From Alistipes sp. (GTDB taxonomy: Bacteria; Bacteroidota; Bacteroidia; Bacteroidales; Rikenellaceae), in contig JAFXIS010000059.1 of assembly GCA_017532885.1 (NCBI GenBank), positions 1 to 22,337 of the forward strand: a stretch of 22,337 nucleotides of DNA, written 5' to 3'. A program made the translations under genes and the position numbers. Within the stretch, counting starts at the first letter, position 1, and every line of letters begins with the position of its first letter. Shown in pieces: positions 7,355 through 14,693 of this stretch. The notes under the pieces were generated by a model that saw nothing but the letters and a program-made list of their open reading frames with translations, had not been told where the DNA came from and searched no databases.

Positions 7355-9133
7355 TTACTGATTCATCGTTGCGAGGAACTCCTCGTTGCTTTGGGTCATG
7401 CCCATCTGTTTCTGCAAGAACTCCATTGCCTCGACGGTAGTCATCTCCGAGAGATATTTACGCATAATCCATGTACGGCTCATAACCTCACGCGAAAGCA
7501 ATAAGTCCTCGCGACGAGTACCCGAAGCGATGACATTTACAGCCGGGTAAACACGCTTATCGGCGAGTTTGCGGTCCAACTGCAACTCCATGTTACCTGT
7601 ACCCTTGAACTCCTCGAAGATAACCTCATCCATCTTTGAACCGGTATCAATCAAGGCCGTAGCAATGATTGTAAGTGAGCCCTTCTCCTCGGTATTTCGA
7701 GCTGCTCCGAAGAAACGCTTGGGTTTGTGCAGTGCATTGGCATCGACACCTCCCGACAACACCTTACCCGATGCGGGCTGAACGGAGTTGTAGGCGCGTG
7801 CCAAGCGAGTGATAGAGTCGAGGAAGATAACAACATCGTGACCGCACTCAACCATACGCTTTGCCTTCTCCAAAACCATTTCGGCAACCTTCACATGGCG
7901 CGAAGCCTGCTCGTCGAAGGTCGAAGCTACAACCTCAGCCTTCACATTGCGAGCCATTTCGGTAACCTCCTCCGGTCGCTCGTCAATAAGCAGGACAATC
8001 ATATATACCTCGGGGTGATTGTCGGCAATGGCGTTGGCGATAGATTGCAAGAGCATTGTCTTACCCGTCTTGGGCTGCGCCACGATAAGACCACGCTGAC
8101 CCTTACCTATGGGCGAGAAGAGGTCTACAACGCGATTCGAGAGGTTGTTATGTCCCTTGCCCGTAAGATTAAACTTCTCGCTGGGGAAGAGCGGAGTCAT
8201 GTACTCGAACTGCACGCGGTCGCGGATATATTCGGGCTTCAAACCATTAATCTCATTTACATGAACTAAGGGGAAGTACTTTTCGCCCTCCTTGGGAGGT
8301 TGAATAAGACCACTGATTGTATCACCCGGCTTAAGACCAAAGAGTTTGATTTGCGATGGCGACACATAAATATCGTCGGGAGAGTTCAGGTAATTGTAGT
8401 CTGCTGAACGCAGGAATCCGTAACCATCGGGCATAATCTCCAAAACTCCCTCGCCAATAATCTCTCCGGCGAAATAATCCTTTATCTGCTCACGCTGAGC
8501 CTCGGGACGATTACGCGTTGTAGCTATTGGAGTGCTCTCTGCGCGTAGCTCCTCACTTTTGGGCTCCGCTTTTGTGCTTGGGGCCTGCTGTGCCGTTTGA
8601 GGTTTTTGCTCTTCTTGCTCTGTTGCGTTCTCCGCACTTTGCTGCGCTACAACCATTGCCTCCTGCTCCTTCAAAGCCTTTGGCTTGCGACCTCGACGCT
8701 TGGGTTGCGGCTCGGTGGGGGTTGCAGGGGTTGCAACCGCAGCATTCTCAGCTTCGGTTGTAGCGGGAGCAGTTACTTCGCTCTGGCTGTTGATAGAAGG
8801 GTTACTCTCCTCCTTGTTTATCTCATTTATGGGGCTTATTGGCTCGGCCTTTATGCGTATAACCTCTCCATCGGGCTTATTCTCCTCGATGCGGAGGCTG
8901 TTCATGCGCGGACGACGACCCCTCTTGCGAGGAGTCTCTGCTACGACCTCTGCTTGTGCCTCTGATTCAGGTGTTTGCTGCTCCGTCTCGCTCTCCTCGG
9001 CAGCCTGTGCTACCTTGGTGATTTGAGCCAAAAGCTCCTTTTTCTTGAGTGTTGTATCGGTGATACCAAGCACTTTGCCAATCTCTCGTAGTTCGGCGAG
9101 AGTTTTGCCCTCAAGGGCATGTAAATCTTGCAT
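7355..9133 (-). CDS. rho: Transcription termination factor Rho with long N-terminal insert
   Basis: A 592-residue hexameric RNA helicase (E. coli Rho has about 419). Residues 1-42 are the Rho N-terminal helical domain ([18 protein letters not shown]). Residues about 45-215 are a low-complexity insert rich in Glu, Gln, Ala, Thr and Pro, with two AT-hook-like basic patches: PRKRGRRPR (68-76) and PKRRGRKPK (144-152). The RNA-binding cold-shock-like domain follows at about 220-295 (DGYGFLRS at 236-243). The ATPase domain has Walker A PKTGKT (354-359), Walker B VVIFLDS and [14 protein letters not shown]. The insert is typical in kind for Bacteroidota Rho and may aid RNA binding or phase behaviour. 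A well-matched promoter lies at 9197-9227. The S1/P1 nuclease gene follows by 9 bp. Confidence 0.97.
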   Translation of the reverse strand: MQDLHALEGKTLAELREIGKVLGITDTTLKKKELLAQITKVAQAAEESETEQQTPESEAQAEVVAETPRKRGRRPRMNSLRIEENKPDGEVIRIKAEPISPINEINKEESNPSINSQSEVTAPATTEAENAAVATPATPTEPQPKRRGRKPKALKEQEAMVVAQQSAENATEQEEQKPQTAQQAPSTKAEPKSEELRAESTPIATTRNRPEAQREQIKDYFAGEIIGEGVLEIMPDGYGFLRSADYNYLNSPDDIYVSPSQIKLFGLKPGDTISGLIQPPKEGEKYFPLVHVNEINGLKPEYIRDRVQFEYMTPLFPSEKFNLTGKGHNNLSNRVVDLFSPIGKGQRGLIVAQPKTGKTMLLQSIANAIADNHPEVYMIVLLIDERPEEVTEMARNVKAEVVASTFDEQASRHVKVAEMVLEKAKRMVECGHDVVIFLDSITRLARAYNSVQPASGKVLSGGVDANALHKPKRFFGAARNTEEKGSLTIIATALIDTGSKMDEVIFEEFKGTGNMELQLDRKLADKRVYPAVNVIASGTRREDLLLSREVMSRTWIMRKYLSEMTTVEAMEFLQKQMGMTQSNEEFLATMNQ

Positions 9134-9163
9134 ATTATAGTACTAAATGTTTCGTTAATCAGG

Positions 9164-9181
9164 AATAATCGAACGATTATT
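9164..9181. repeat. Palindrome in the rho leader
   Basis: Perfect 8-bp arms AATAATCG and CGATTATT flank AA. It lies between the predicted rho transcription start (about 9190) and the ATG at 9133, so it could be a repressor site or a small leader hairpin. It is too AT-rich and T-poor after the stem to be a clear terminator. Confidence 0.4.
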
Positions 9182-9196
9182 CATTACGCGACGCTG

Positions 9197-9227
9197 CAAA
9201 GATAATACAAATTTTGATACTACCAAA
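9197..9227 (-). promoter_or_regulatory. Promoter of rho
   Basis: On the minus strand TTTG (9227-9224) is followed after exactly 19 bp by TATCTTTG (9204-9197), a full match to the Bacteroidota consensus. It predicts a leader of about 55-60 bases containing the palindrome at 9164-9181. Confidence 0.8.
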
Positions 9228-9503
9228 AAATCATTATGTATATTTTTCAATCAAAATAGATATTTTTTGCCAAAATGATTATTCTTGTATCAAAAAATGC
9301 TATTCGTGTAGCTCAAAATCGACTTAAGAGTGCTCTCTTGAGAATACTCTAAATGATGTGGTGGATATTAAAAATAGGGGAGATTCCTTTGTGTTGGAAG
9401 AGAATGCAATGATTAAATGTTCGAATCATCAAAGATATCGAACAGCCAATACAAGAGAATCAACTTCCAAATAAAATTCCACATAGACTTAATTATATTT
9501 TTA
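9228..9503. other. Intergenic stretch with no recognised gene
   Basis: This AT-rich 276-bp stretch lies between the rho promoter and the terminator of the endonuclease lipoprotein gene. A 48-codon plus-strand frame (9328-9474) is open but has no usable early ATG. I see no RNA gene or strong repeat. Confidence 0.5.
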
Positions 9504-9547
9504 TATTCACCCCGACAAATGACGCTCTCCATTTGGCGGGGTGAATA
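9504..9547 (-). terminator. Terminator of the endonuclease lipoprotein gene
   Basis: Eighteen-base arms (9504-9521 and 9530-9547) pair with one mismatch around an eight-base loop. It begins 12 bp past the stop codon. The downstream minus-strand sequence is A/T mixed rather than a pure T run. Confidence 0.7.
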
Positions 9548-9558
9548 ATGACTATTGC

Positions 9559-11484
9559 TTAGAACCAAGCGCTTGGCGTGCATTGATTCTTTACGGCATC
9601 CTCGATATTGTCGTTGAGAATAGGGAAGAATGTAATACCCGAGAACTCCTCCAACTCCTTAATGCTTATAAATGCGCTATTAGGCACGCTTGTAAGGCTG
9701 CTTGTATGCTCCAGCAAAATAGCAACTGCCTTGATTTCTGATGCTGAAGTTATGTTCTTTATCGCCTTGCCGGTGTTTCCGCTCTTTGTACGCAACAAAA
9801 CCTTGTAATAATGTGATGGAATAGGGCATTTGTTGCCATCGGCATCGTAGGTGTAGCTCTTTATGGATGAGTGGTTGTTACCCTTAAAGAGGGCTCCTGT
9901 AACTACATAGAGCGTATCTCTACAAATTTCACTACGCACATTATTCTCCAATGTAGCCCAACCATTTTGGTTGAAGTCGCTTGCCTGCGGAGTCATATTC
10001 GAGTAGTAGAATGTAGCGTAATTCATTGCTTTTGAGCCGGTACGGCTGCCTGACGGTAATTGGTGTCCGCGGTCATAATTACCATCATATGAATTATGTA
10101 GGTCTGCTTGATATTGCGTTGCAATTTTTGGGTCGTAGTCCCACGCATTGGTACGCCCTGAACCGCCCACATGTGCATCATGCAACGGATATGCCACCCA
10201 AATGGCAGCCTTGTTAGCCTTGTCGAAGCACATCGTATAGTTGCGCTGGTTGCTCTTCCCGCCTACGCTGATGCCACCATGCGATACATATTGGAAGTTT
10301 GAGCCGCGGTCGTTGCACAACGGAAGCTCTGCCCAGTCGCGATAGAATACTGCGTCACCCGAGCCTTGATTGCCTCCGCCCGTGTTGCCGCTATCATCGC
10401 CGCCTGTATTACCGCCATTGTCATCGCCACCCGTATTGCCGCCATCATCGCTACCACCTCCGTTGTCGTCTGAGTCGTCGTTTACGACCTCAACTTTCGT
10501 TGCGATGATATAAACATACTTGCCTTTGGTGGTGTAAATCGTATATCCGTAGACATCGACCGTTGTGCCGTCGTAGCTATCGGGGCACATCGTAGAACTT
10601 GGATATACTATCGAGCAGATGGCATCGTATGCCCCCTCCACCTCTATATTCCAATAGTTATTGCTACGCTCAAGATATCCGGTGGTCTTTATATACTCAA
10701 TGTATGGGTCGTTGATGAATGCGTCAGCGTCGCGACCGTCGAGAGTTGTAGGCGCAGGATGCGTGAAAGAGCTATCGTGCCCAACCTTTGTTGTTGTAGG
10801 GTTGGATAGCTGCACCATTTCGCCATATTCGCTGACGGTAGCCTCTACCTCTACCTTGTCGCCGATTGTGAGGTTGTGATAAGCTGCATTGTCGCCCAAA
10901 TATACCAAAATGTAGTTCCTACCGTCGGTTATAAGGTAAGATTTCTGAGATATAGCCGCTACGGTAGACTCCTTAATCTGGACTTTTGAACCTTGGTTCG
11001 CGGTGATAGCCTGAGTTACCGAAATTGTGCCGTCATCATCACTCGGGTCATCACTCGGGTCATCACTCGGGTCATCACTTGGGTCGTCATTCGGGTCATC
11101 ATTTGGGTCATCACTCGGATTATCGGTGTTAGCCGCCTGAGAGATAGCAATAGAATCGCCCATTGTGGTTGTGGGGTCATAGAAAATCACCGATGTGGTG
11201 CGAGCCGAAGATGTGTTATTGGGCTTTACGGTAATAGTGCACGATTTATCCTGCGCCGAGCCGAAGCTCCTTGATAGCGTAATCCAATCGGCATCTTTCT
11301 TTGTTGCCCAATCTCCATTTGCATCAATGCCGACAATCTGCGAACCACCTGTGGCACTTACCGAAAACTCCTTGATAGATAACGATATATTAGAGCCTTC
11401 GTCTGTATTGGTATTCCCCATGCACGAAATTAACGAGAGGCTTATTGCGACTATTGCGACTACGATAAGATGTAGTTTTTTCAT
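9559..11484 (-). CDS. Multidomain lipoprotein DNA/RNA non-specific endonuclease (NUC1 family)
   Basis: A 641-residue lipoprotein. The lipobox LISC places the lipidated Cys at 21. Residues about 33-118 form a BACON-like beta domain (DADWITL, ending IAISQAAN). A linker of DDPS/DDPN repeats spans 123-151. Residues about 153-335 look like an OB-fold/DUF5689-type module, and a second Gly/Asn/Asp linker covers 336-377. The nuclease domain follows at 378-641: DRGH (471-474, general base His474), the metal Asn496 in YYSNMTPQ, and Trp509 with LENN (512-515). It should be a magnesium-dependent, sugar-non-specific nuclease held on the cell surface by flexible linkers. No inhibitor gene of the NuiA type is seen. 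It has its own promoter and terminator, so it is a single-gene unit. Confidence 0.93.
   Translation of the reverse strand: MKKLHLIVVAIVAISLSLISCMGNTNTDEGSNISLSIKEFSVSATGGSQIVGIDANGDWATKKDADWITLSRSFGSAQDKSCTITVKPNNTSSARTTSVIFYDPTTTMGDSIAISQAANTDNPSDDPNDDPNDDPSDDPSDDPSDDPSDDDGTISVTQAITANQGSKVQIKESTVAAISQKSYLITDGRNYILVYLGDNAAYHNLTIGDKVEVEATVSEYGEMVQLSNPTTTKVGHDSSFTHPAPTTLDGRDADAFINDPYIEYIKTTGYLERSNNYWNIEVEGAYDAICSIVYPSSTMCPDSYDGTTVDVYGYTIYTTKGKYVYIIATKVEVVNDDSDDNGGGSDDGGNTGGDDNGGNTGGDDSGNTGGGNQGSGDAVFYRDWAELPLCNDRGSNFQYVSHGGISVGGKSNQRNYTMCFDKANKAAIWVAYPLHDAHVGGSGRTNAWDYDPKIATQYQADLHNSYDGNYDRGHQLPSGSRTGSKAMNYATFYYSNMTPQASDFNQNGWATLENNVRSEICRDTLYVVTGALFKGNNHSSIKSYTYDADGNKCPIPSHYYKVLLRTKSGNTGKAIKNITSASEIKAVAILLEHTSSLTSVPNSAFISIKELEEFSGITFFPILNDNIEDAVKNQCTPSAWF
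10354..10479 (-). repeat. Gly/Asn/Asp linker repeat within the endonuclease lipoprotein
   Basis: Imperfect units encoding GGNTGGDD-like sequence repeat within residues 336-377 of the lipoprotein, joining the OB-like module to the nuclease domain. Units are multiples of three bases, so copy changes would keep the frame. Confidence 0.7.
11037..11120 (-). repeat. Seven tandem 12-bp repeats encoding DDPS/DDPN
   Basis: Seven consecutive 12-mers of CATCACTCGGGT or close variants run without gaps inside the lipoprotein gene. They encode the acidic Asp-Asp-Pro-Ser/Asn linker between the BACON-like and OB-like modules. Near-identity of the first three units suggests recent expansion. Any length change stays in frame. 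Confidence 0.9.
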
Positions 11485-11514
11485 ATGATTTACCTTATTT
11501 ATAAAATTGCATCA

Positions 11515-11545
11515 CAAAGGTAGCGAAGATCTATTGAAAATGCAA
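11515..11545 (-). promoter_or_regulatory. Promoter of the endonuclease lipoprotein gene
   Basis: On the minus strand TTG (11545-11543) is followed after 20 bp by TACCTTTG (11522-11515), matching the Bacteroidota consensus. The -7 box lies 31 bp before the ATG at 11484. Confidence 0.75.
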
Positions 11546-11551
11546 GAAAAA

Positions 11552-11647
11552 TTTAGACTCTCGCGGTCGCATACGCTCCCTCAGAGAGACGAAAGGTGGT
11601 AGCTAATCCGTCATTCTGAGCAAAACACAATTTTGCGTGAGTATCTC
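11552..11647. repeat. REP-like module pair, tails outward
   Basis: Module A (11552-11590, reverse orientation) and module B (11608-11647, forward) belong to one family. Each starts GTCAYTCTGAG-like and ends in a GAGARTCT-like tail around a different self-complementary centre. A is reversed and B forward, so their starts face each other. Module A matches 20971-21009 at 37 of 39 bases and B matches 21027-21066 at 37 of 40. It lies just upstream of the lipoprotein promoter. Confidence 0.85.
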
Positions 11648-11694
11648 GAAAATCTTACACGCAGCCTCGCCCGAATGCGCATAAGTAGCCTATC

Positions 11695-12714
11695 CTATTT
11701 GTCGTTGCCGACTTGGAACAGGCGCAGATTTTCAATGCCGGGTGCAAGTTCTCCTCGCTCGATGCGATGTATAATATCTACGACGCAGTCGTTCATGGGT
11801 GTCGGGCAGCCGACTTTGCGGCCAAATGCCGATACAGCACCATTTATGGCGTCTACTTCGGTCAGTTTTCCCTTCTCGATATCTTGCAACATACTCGCCT
11901 TGAGTTTGGCATGCTTGCGAATGGCGATAGGAATAATAAAGAACGAGAAGGCGCGCTTCAGCGGATTGGAGTAGTCGAGTAACTTGACTATATCCTTGCC
12001 TTGCACGGGTTCGATACGGATACCTCCTGCGCGGCAGACATCGATACACTCCTTGATTAAGGCCTGCACGATGCGTCGTGAGTCGCGAGGTGCGGCAGCC
12101 TCCCCGAAAGTGCATCCCAACACAGCACTCATACCCGAAAATGATGCGTTGATAAGCAATTTGCTCCAGCGCGTACCTATGAAATTATCTTCAACATCTA
12201 CCTCTCCCATCATCTCCAAGAGTTCTTTGACCCGGTTGAAGTGCTTGTTGCGCTGAACCGAAATCGACCCTAAGGAGAATGATAGCGCGTCGGGAGAGCT
12301 CGTGAGTTCGCACACTCCCGCCTCCTGCATCGTTGCACCCCAAGCGACCGTGCAGCCTAAAACGCGTTCCTCGCCTAAAATCTCGGCAATCTGCATCTCG
12401 GGAAGTCCATTTTGGAATGTTACAAGTACACCATCCTCGGCGAGGTACTCTTTGAGCATTACGACCACCTCGGCATTGTGCTGCTGCTTGGTCATAAGGA
12501 AGATGATATCGTACTTCCCGCTCATTTTGTCGGGTGTGTAAGCTGTCACCTTCTGGTAAAAATCTACCGTTCCCACAATATGTGCACCATTGGTCTGAAG
12601 GGCCTCGATGTGGGCTTTATTGCGGTTTATAAGTTCAATATCTACACCGGCCTTGCTGATGTATGCTCCTAAAATTGTGCCCAACGAACCGGCACCATAT
12701 ATCGCTGTACGCAT
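11695..12714 (-). CDS. 2-dehydropantoate 2-reductase-like protein (PanE/ApbA family)
   Basis: A 339-residue NADPH-dependent ketopantoate reductase-like enzyme; in the classic role it makes pantoate for coenzyme A. The N-terminal Rossmann fold begins with GAGSLG (7-12). Asn102 sits in the QNGL motif. The C-terminal helical domain has catalytic Lys185 in TRWSKLLINAS and the active-site Glu286 in KGKLTEVDAING. The length fits the family. No panB, panC or panD is nearby, and family members with other 2-keto-acid substrates exist, so the pathway is not certain. It starts 23 bp after the TIR-Sel1 stop on the same strand, so it may be partly co-transcribed with that gene. Confidence 0.88.
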   Translation of the reverse strand: MRTAIYGAGSLGTILGAYISKAGVDIELINRNKAHIEALQTNGAHIVGTVDFYQKVTAYTPDKMSGKYDIIFLMTKQQHNAEVVVMLKEYLAEDGVLVTFQNGLPEMQIAEILGEERVLGCTVAWGATMQEAGVCELTSSPDALSFSLGSISVQRNKHFNRVKELLEMMGEVDVEDNFIGTRWSKLLINASFSGMSAVLGCTFGEAAAPRDSRRIVQALIKECIDVCRAGGIRIEPVQGKDIVKLLDYSNPLKRAFSFFIIPIAIRKHAKLKASMLQDIEKGKLTEVDAINGAVSAFGRKVGCPTPMNDCVVDIIHRIERGELAPGIENLRLFQVGNDK

Positions 12715-12738
12715 ATTATTATCTATTAGATAAATAAT
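12715..12738. repeat. AT-only palindrome between the TIR-Sel1 gene and panE-like gene
   Basis: Imperfect arms of 10-11 bases (ATTATTATCT and AGATAAATAAT) flank ATT and fill almost the whole gap between the two genes. It is too AT-rich for a strong terminator; it could be an operator or a trace of insertion. Confidence 0.35.
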
Positions 12739-13667
12739 TACTCCAATCTTTGTTTTGCCTCAGCATGACCGCACTGAGCAGCTTTATTCCACCAATATCT
12801 TGCTTTTTTTATACTCCCTTTTGTACCAATTCCATTGGCATAGCATTCTCCAACTTGAAACATCGCTTTAACATTTTGTTTATTGGCAGCCATTTTGTAC
12901 CAAAATAATGCTTGCTTTTCATCTTTATTAACACCCTCTCCTTTTAGATAGCAATTTCCGAGATTTCTTTGTGCTGATGCGTATCCCATATCTGCAGCAT
13001 ATCGAAACCAATGAGCGGCTTTTTGTAGATTGCGTTCATGACCATGTCCTTCATAATGGTATATTGCTATTGCATTGAATGCATTAGCTGAACCTTTTTC
13101 TGCCGCATCAAGAAAACATTCCATAGCCTCATCGTAACGCTGCATGTTATAAAGAAGCCATCCCTTTTCAAGTAATAAACTCATTTTTAGATTGTGAGGG
13201 AGGTCTGTGATTGTAATATCGTCTGTTGGAACCTCTTTAATGAAACTCTTGAGCCTTTCGTAAAATGCATCAAAATATACTTTGTCATATTTAGGACCGT
13301 TTTTATAACGAACGGCGGCAATATCTTGAGGCAATCCCTCGGGGAATTCATCGAATCCATCCAACATAATAGGTATAATGTTTTTATCTTTACGCAATGC
13401 CTCAGCTAACTCCATTCTTAACCAATCCTTTTGCTTTGCGCGACCTTCTAAAGTTCCTTTGAATACATTTGCATCAAGTATTAATATAAAGTCCTCGCAT
13501 TCTGCGATACGCTTTAATAGCTCTTTGTTAAAATCGCCGTTCATTAGGTTGTCCGTATCAAGACTTACAGAATATCCATCTCTTGTCAATAAGTCTTTGA
13601 TATGTTTTGCGACCGTGAAGCCCCCTTCTCGTCGATAACTAATAAATATATCAAATTTATTGTTCAT
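12738..13667 (-). CDS. TIR domain protein with Sel1-like repeats
   Basis: A 309-residue cytoplasmic protein without signal peptide. Residues about 4-145 form a TIR domain of the bacterial kind: FDIFISYRREGG in strand A, LILDANVF in the middle, and DWLRMELAEAL. In the last, Glu86 aligns with the catalytic glutamate of NAD-cleaving TIR enzymes. Residues about 165-305 hold roughly four Sel1/TPR-like repeats, with ALFWYKMAANKQNVKAM and GECYANGIGT as clear examples. These could sense a partner or form oligomers. The usual reading is a TIR effector or signal producer that consumes NAD or makes a cyclic ADP-ribose when triggered. It lies 22 bp after the nucleoside-transferase-like gene, in a locally AT-rich island. 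Activity and trigger are inferred. Confidence 0.88.
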   Translation of the reverse strand: MNNKFDIFISYRREGGFTVAKHIKDLLTRDGYSVSLDTDNLMNGDFNKELLKRIAECEDFILILDANVFKGTLEGRAKQKDWLRMELAEALRKDKNIIPIMLDGFDEFPEGLPQDIAAVRYKNGPKYDKVYFDAFYERLKSFIKEVPTDDITITDLPHNLKMSLLLEKGWLLYNMQRYDEAMECFLDAAEKGSANAFNAIAIYHYEGHGHERNLQKAAHWFRYAADMGYASAQRNLGNCYLKGEGVNKDEKQALFWYKMAANKQNVKAMFQVGECYANGIGTKGSIKKARYWWNKAAQCGHAEAKQRLE

Positions 13668-13689
13668 GATTTAGTAGTGTATAAAAGTT

Positions 13690-14193
13690 TTATTGAAATA
13701 TTTTTTCTGTGATTATTTCAGATAAAGTGTTGTAATCTTTATATTTATATAATGAGATATTGGTTAGGGCCTGAGCAGCGTGAATAGGAAACCAGCATGG
13801 TGTGTGTAAATCGCTCTCGGTTTCATCATGCTCTGCATATTCTTTATAAAAAATATGGATTTTTTTACCCTTTGTTGCTGCGTAAATAAGTTCTGTGATA
13901 GTGCCAGGGCAATCGGCAGTATCAAATACAAAGATAGCATCTGTACAGCATTCAATCATTGATAGCTCTATGCGTATTATATCTTTTGCTTTCATGTCAA
14001 TGGTCTCAAAATAATATGGACCTATATATACAGTATTTGAATTTATGGAGATTTCATTACATCCTGATAATAGCGTTTCTACATTACCCAAGAGTTTACT
14101 GCGATAATCCAATTTAGCTATAGCTGTATAATTCTCATCCCTGCAATCAAAATAAAATCTTCCTCCGCAATAAATTTTCTTTAGATTACACAT
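13690..14193 (-). CDS. Nucleoside 2-deoxyribosyltransferase-fold protein
   Basis: A 167-residue protein. It begins KIYCGGRFYFD, like the first strand and loop of the nucleoside 2-deoxyribosyltransferase family, followed by DYRSKLLG. The segment 66-116 has the family pattern: an Asp near 66, helix IIRIELSMIECCTDAIFVF, then GTITELIYAATKGKKIHIFY. Glu101 sits where the family nucleophile Glu lies in GTxxE. It probably binds or cleaves a nucleoside, nucleotide or NAD-like ligand. It is the first gene of a pair with the TIR-Sel1 gene (22 bp gap). The sequence is AT-rich, for example 11 G/C in the 60 bases at 13681-13740 and 19 at 14041-14100. The fold call is by eye and moderate; SLOG-like folds are the alternative. 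Confidence 0.68.
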   Translation of the reverse strand: MCNLKKIYCGGRFYFDCRDENYTAIAKLDYRSKLLGNVETLLSGCNEISINSNTVYIGPYYFETIDMKAKDIIRIELSMIECCTDAIFVFDTADCPGTITELIYAATKGKKIHIFYKEYAEHDETESDLHTPCWFPIHAAQALTNISLYKYKDYNTLSEIITEKIFQ

Positions 14194-14269
14194 ATTTATT
14201 TTTGAAATAAAAGTTGTTCGCCATTATGTTTGTTGGTGAATATGGTGACAGTATTGTTATATTTATTTT

Positions 14270-14572
14270 TTACTCCACAACCTCCACATAAAAACTTACG
14301 GGGCGGAAGCCGTCGTTGCACGAGAGCATTGCCGAGCGGGGATTCTGCATCCAGCCATCGAAGAAGTTACCTCCACCTGCGGCGAGTTCTTTTACAAAGG
14401 GCAGGAGTGTCTCCCATGCACTTTGGCACATACCCTCGGGTTTGGTACAATCTTCCACCAAAAATGTCTGCCCGAGTTGCATATCGCATGTATGCTCAAT
14501 GGGGTTTTCGTATTGCGCCATCAAGTCGGGGTATTGCGTAATACGCATGACGGTGATTTTAATGCGGGTCAT
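14270..14572 (-). CDS. TIGR04076 family protein
   Basis: A 100-residue protein starting MTRIKITVMRI. It matches my memory of the TIGR04076 family: an initial KITV.RI strand, a GQTFLVED stretch, a Cys-containing CQSAWETLLPFVKEL helix, a GGNFF turn and a C-terminal CNDGFRPVSFYVE strand. Such proteins are small, cytoplasmic and without known function, often with conserved cysteines; here Cys29, Cys42, Cys49 and Cys84 are present. Its composition is like the core genome and unlike the AT-rich pair downstream. It ends 76 bp before the nucleoside-transferase-like gene. Confidence 0.75.
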   Translation of the reverse strand: MTRIKITVMRITQYPDLMAQYENPIEHTCDMQLGQTFLVEDCTKPEGMCQSAWETLLPFVKELAAGGGNFFDGWMQNPRSAMLSCNDGFRPVSFYVEVVE

Positions 14573-14633
14573 CGTTAATCTCGCTTTATCAGGTTTTCAT
14601 CTACAAAGTTATGAAAAATTTAATACATTATTT

Positions 14634-14672
14634 AATAAAAAAGCCCGCATCTGAAAAGGATGCGGACTTTTT
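14634..14672 (-). terminator. Rho-independent terminator of gcvP
   Basis: Arms at 14641-14651 and 14659-14669 pair over 11 bp with one wobble around a seven-base loop. A T-run follows on the minus strand. It lies 22 bp past the gcvP stop. Confidence 0.85.
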
Positions 14673-14693
14673 ACTAATTATATGCTGCCAGAT

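Noticed and set aside
9430..9437. A TATCTTTG box on the minus strand in the intergenic stretch
   Set aside because: The nearest TTG elements are at 14 and 23 bp rather than 19-20 bp and no gene follows it directly.
9328..9474. A 48-codon open plus-strand frame between the rho promoter and the endonuclease terminator
   Set aside because: It has no early ATG, no recognisable family and no promoter; a random open stretch is as likely.
10363..11120. CRISPR array suggested by repeated units
   Set aside because: The repeats are short, contiguous and in frame with the lipoprotein linkers; there are no spacers.
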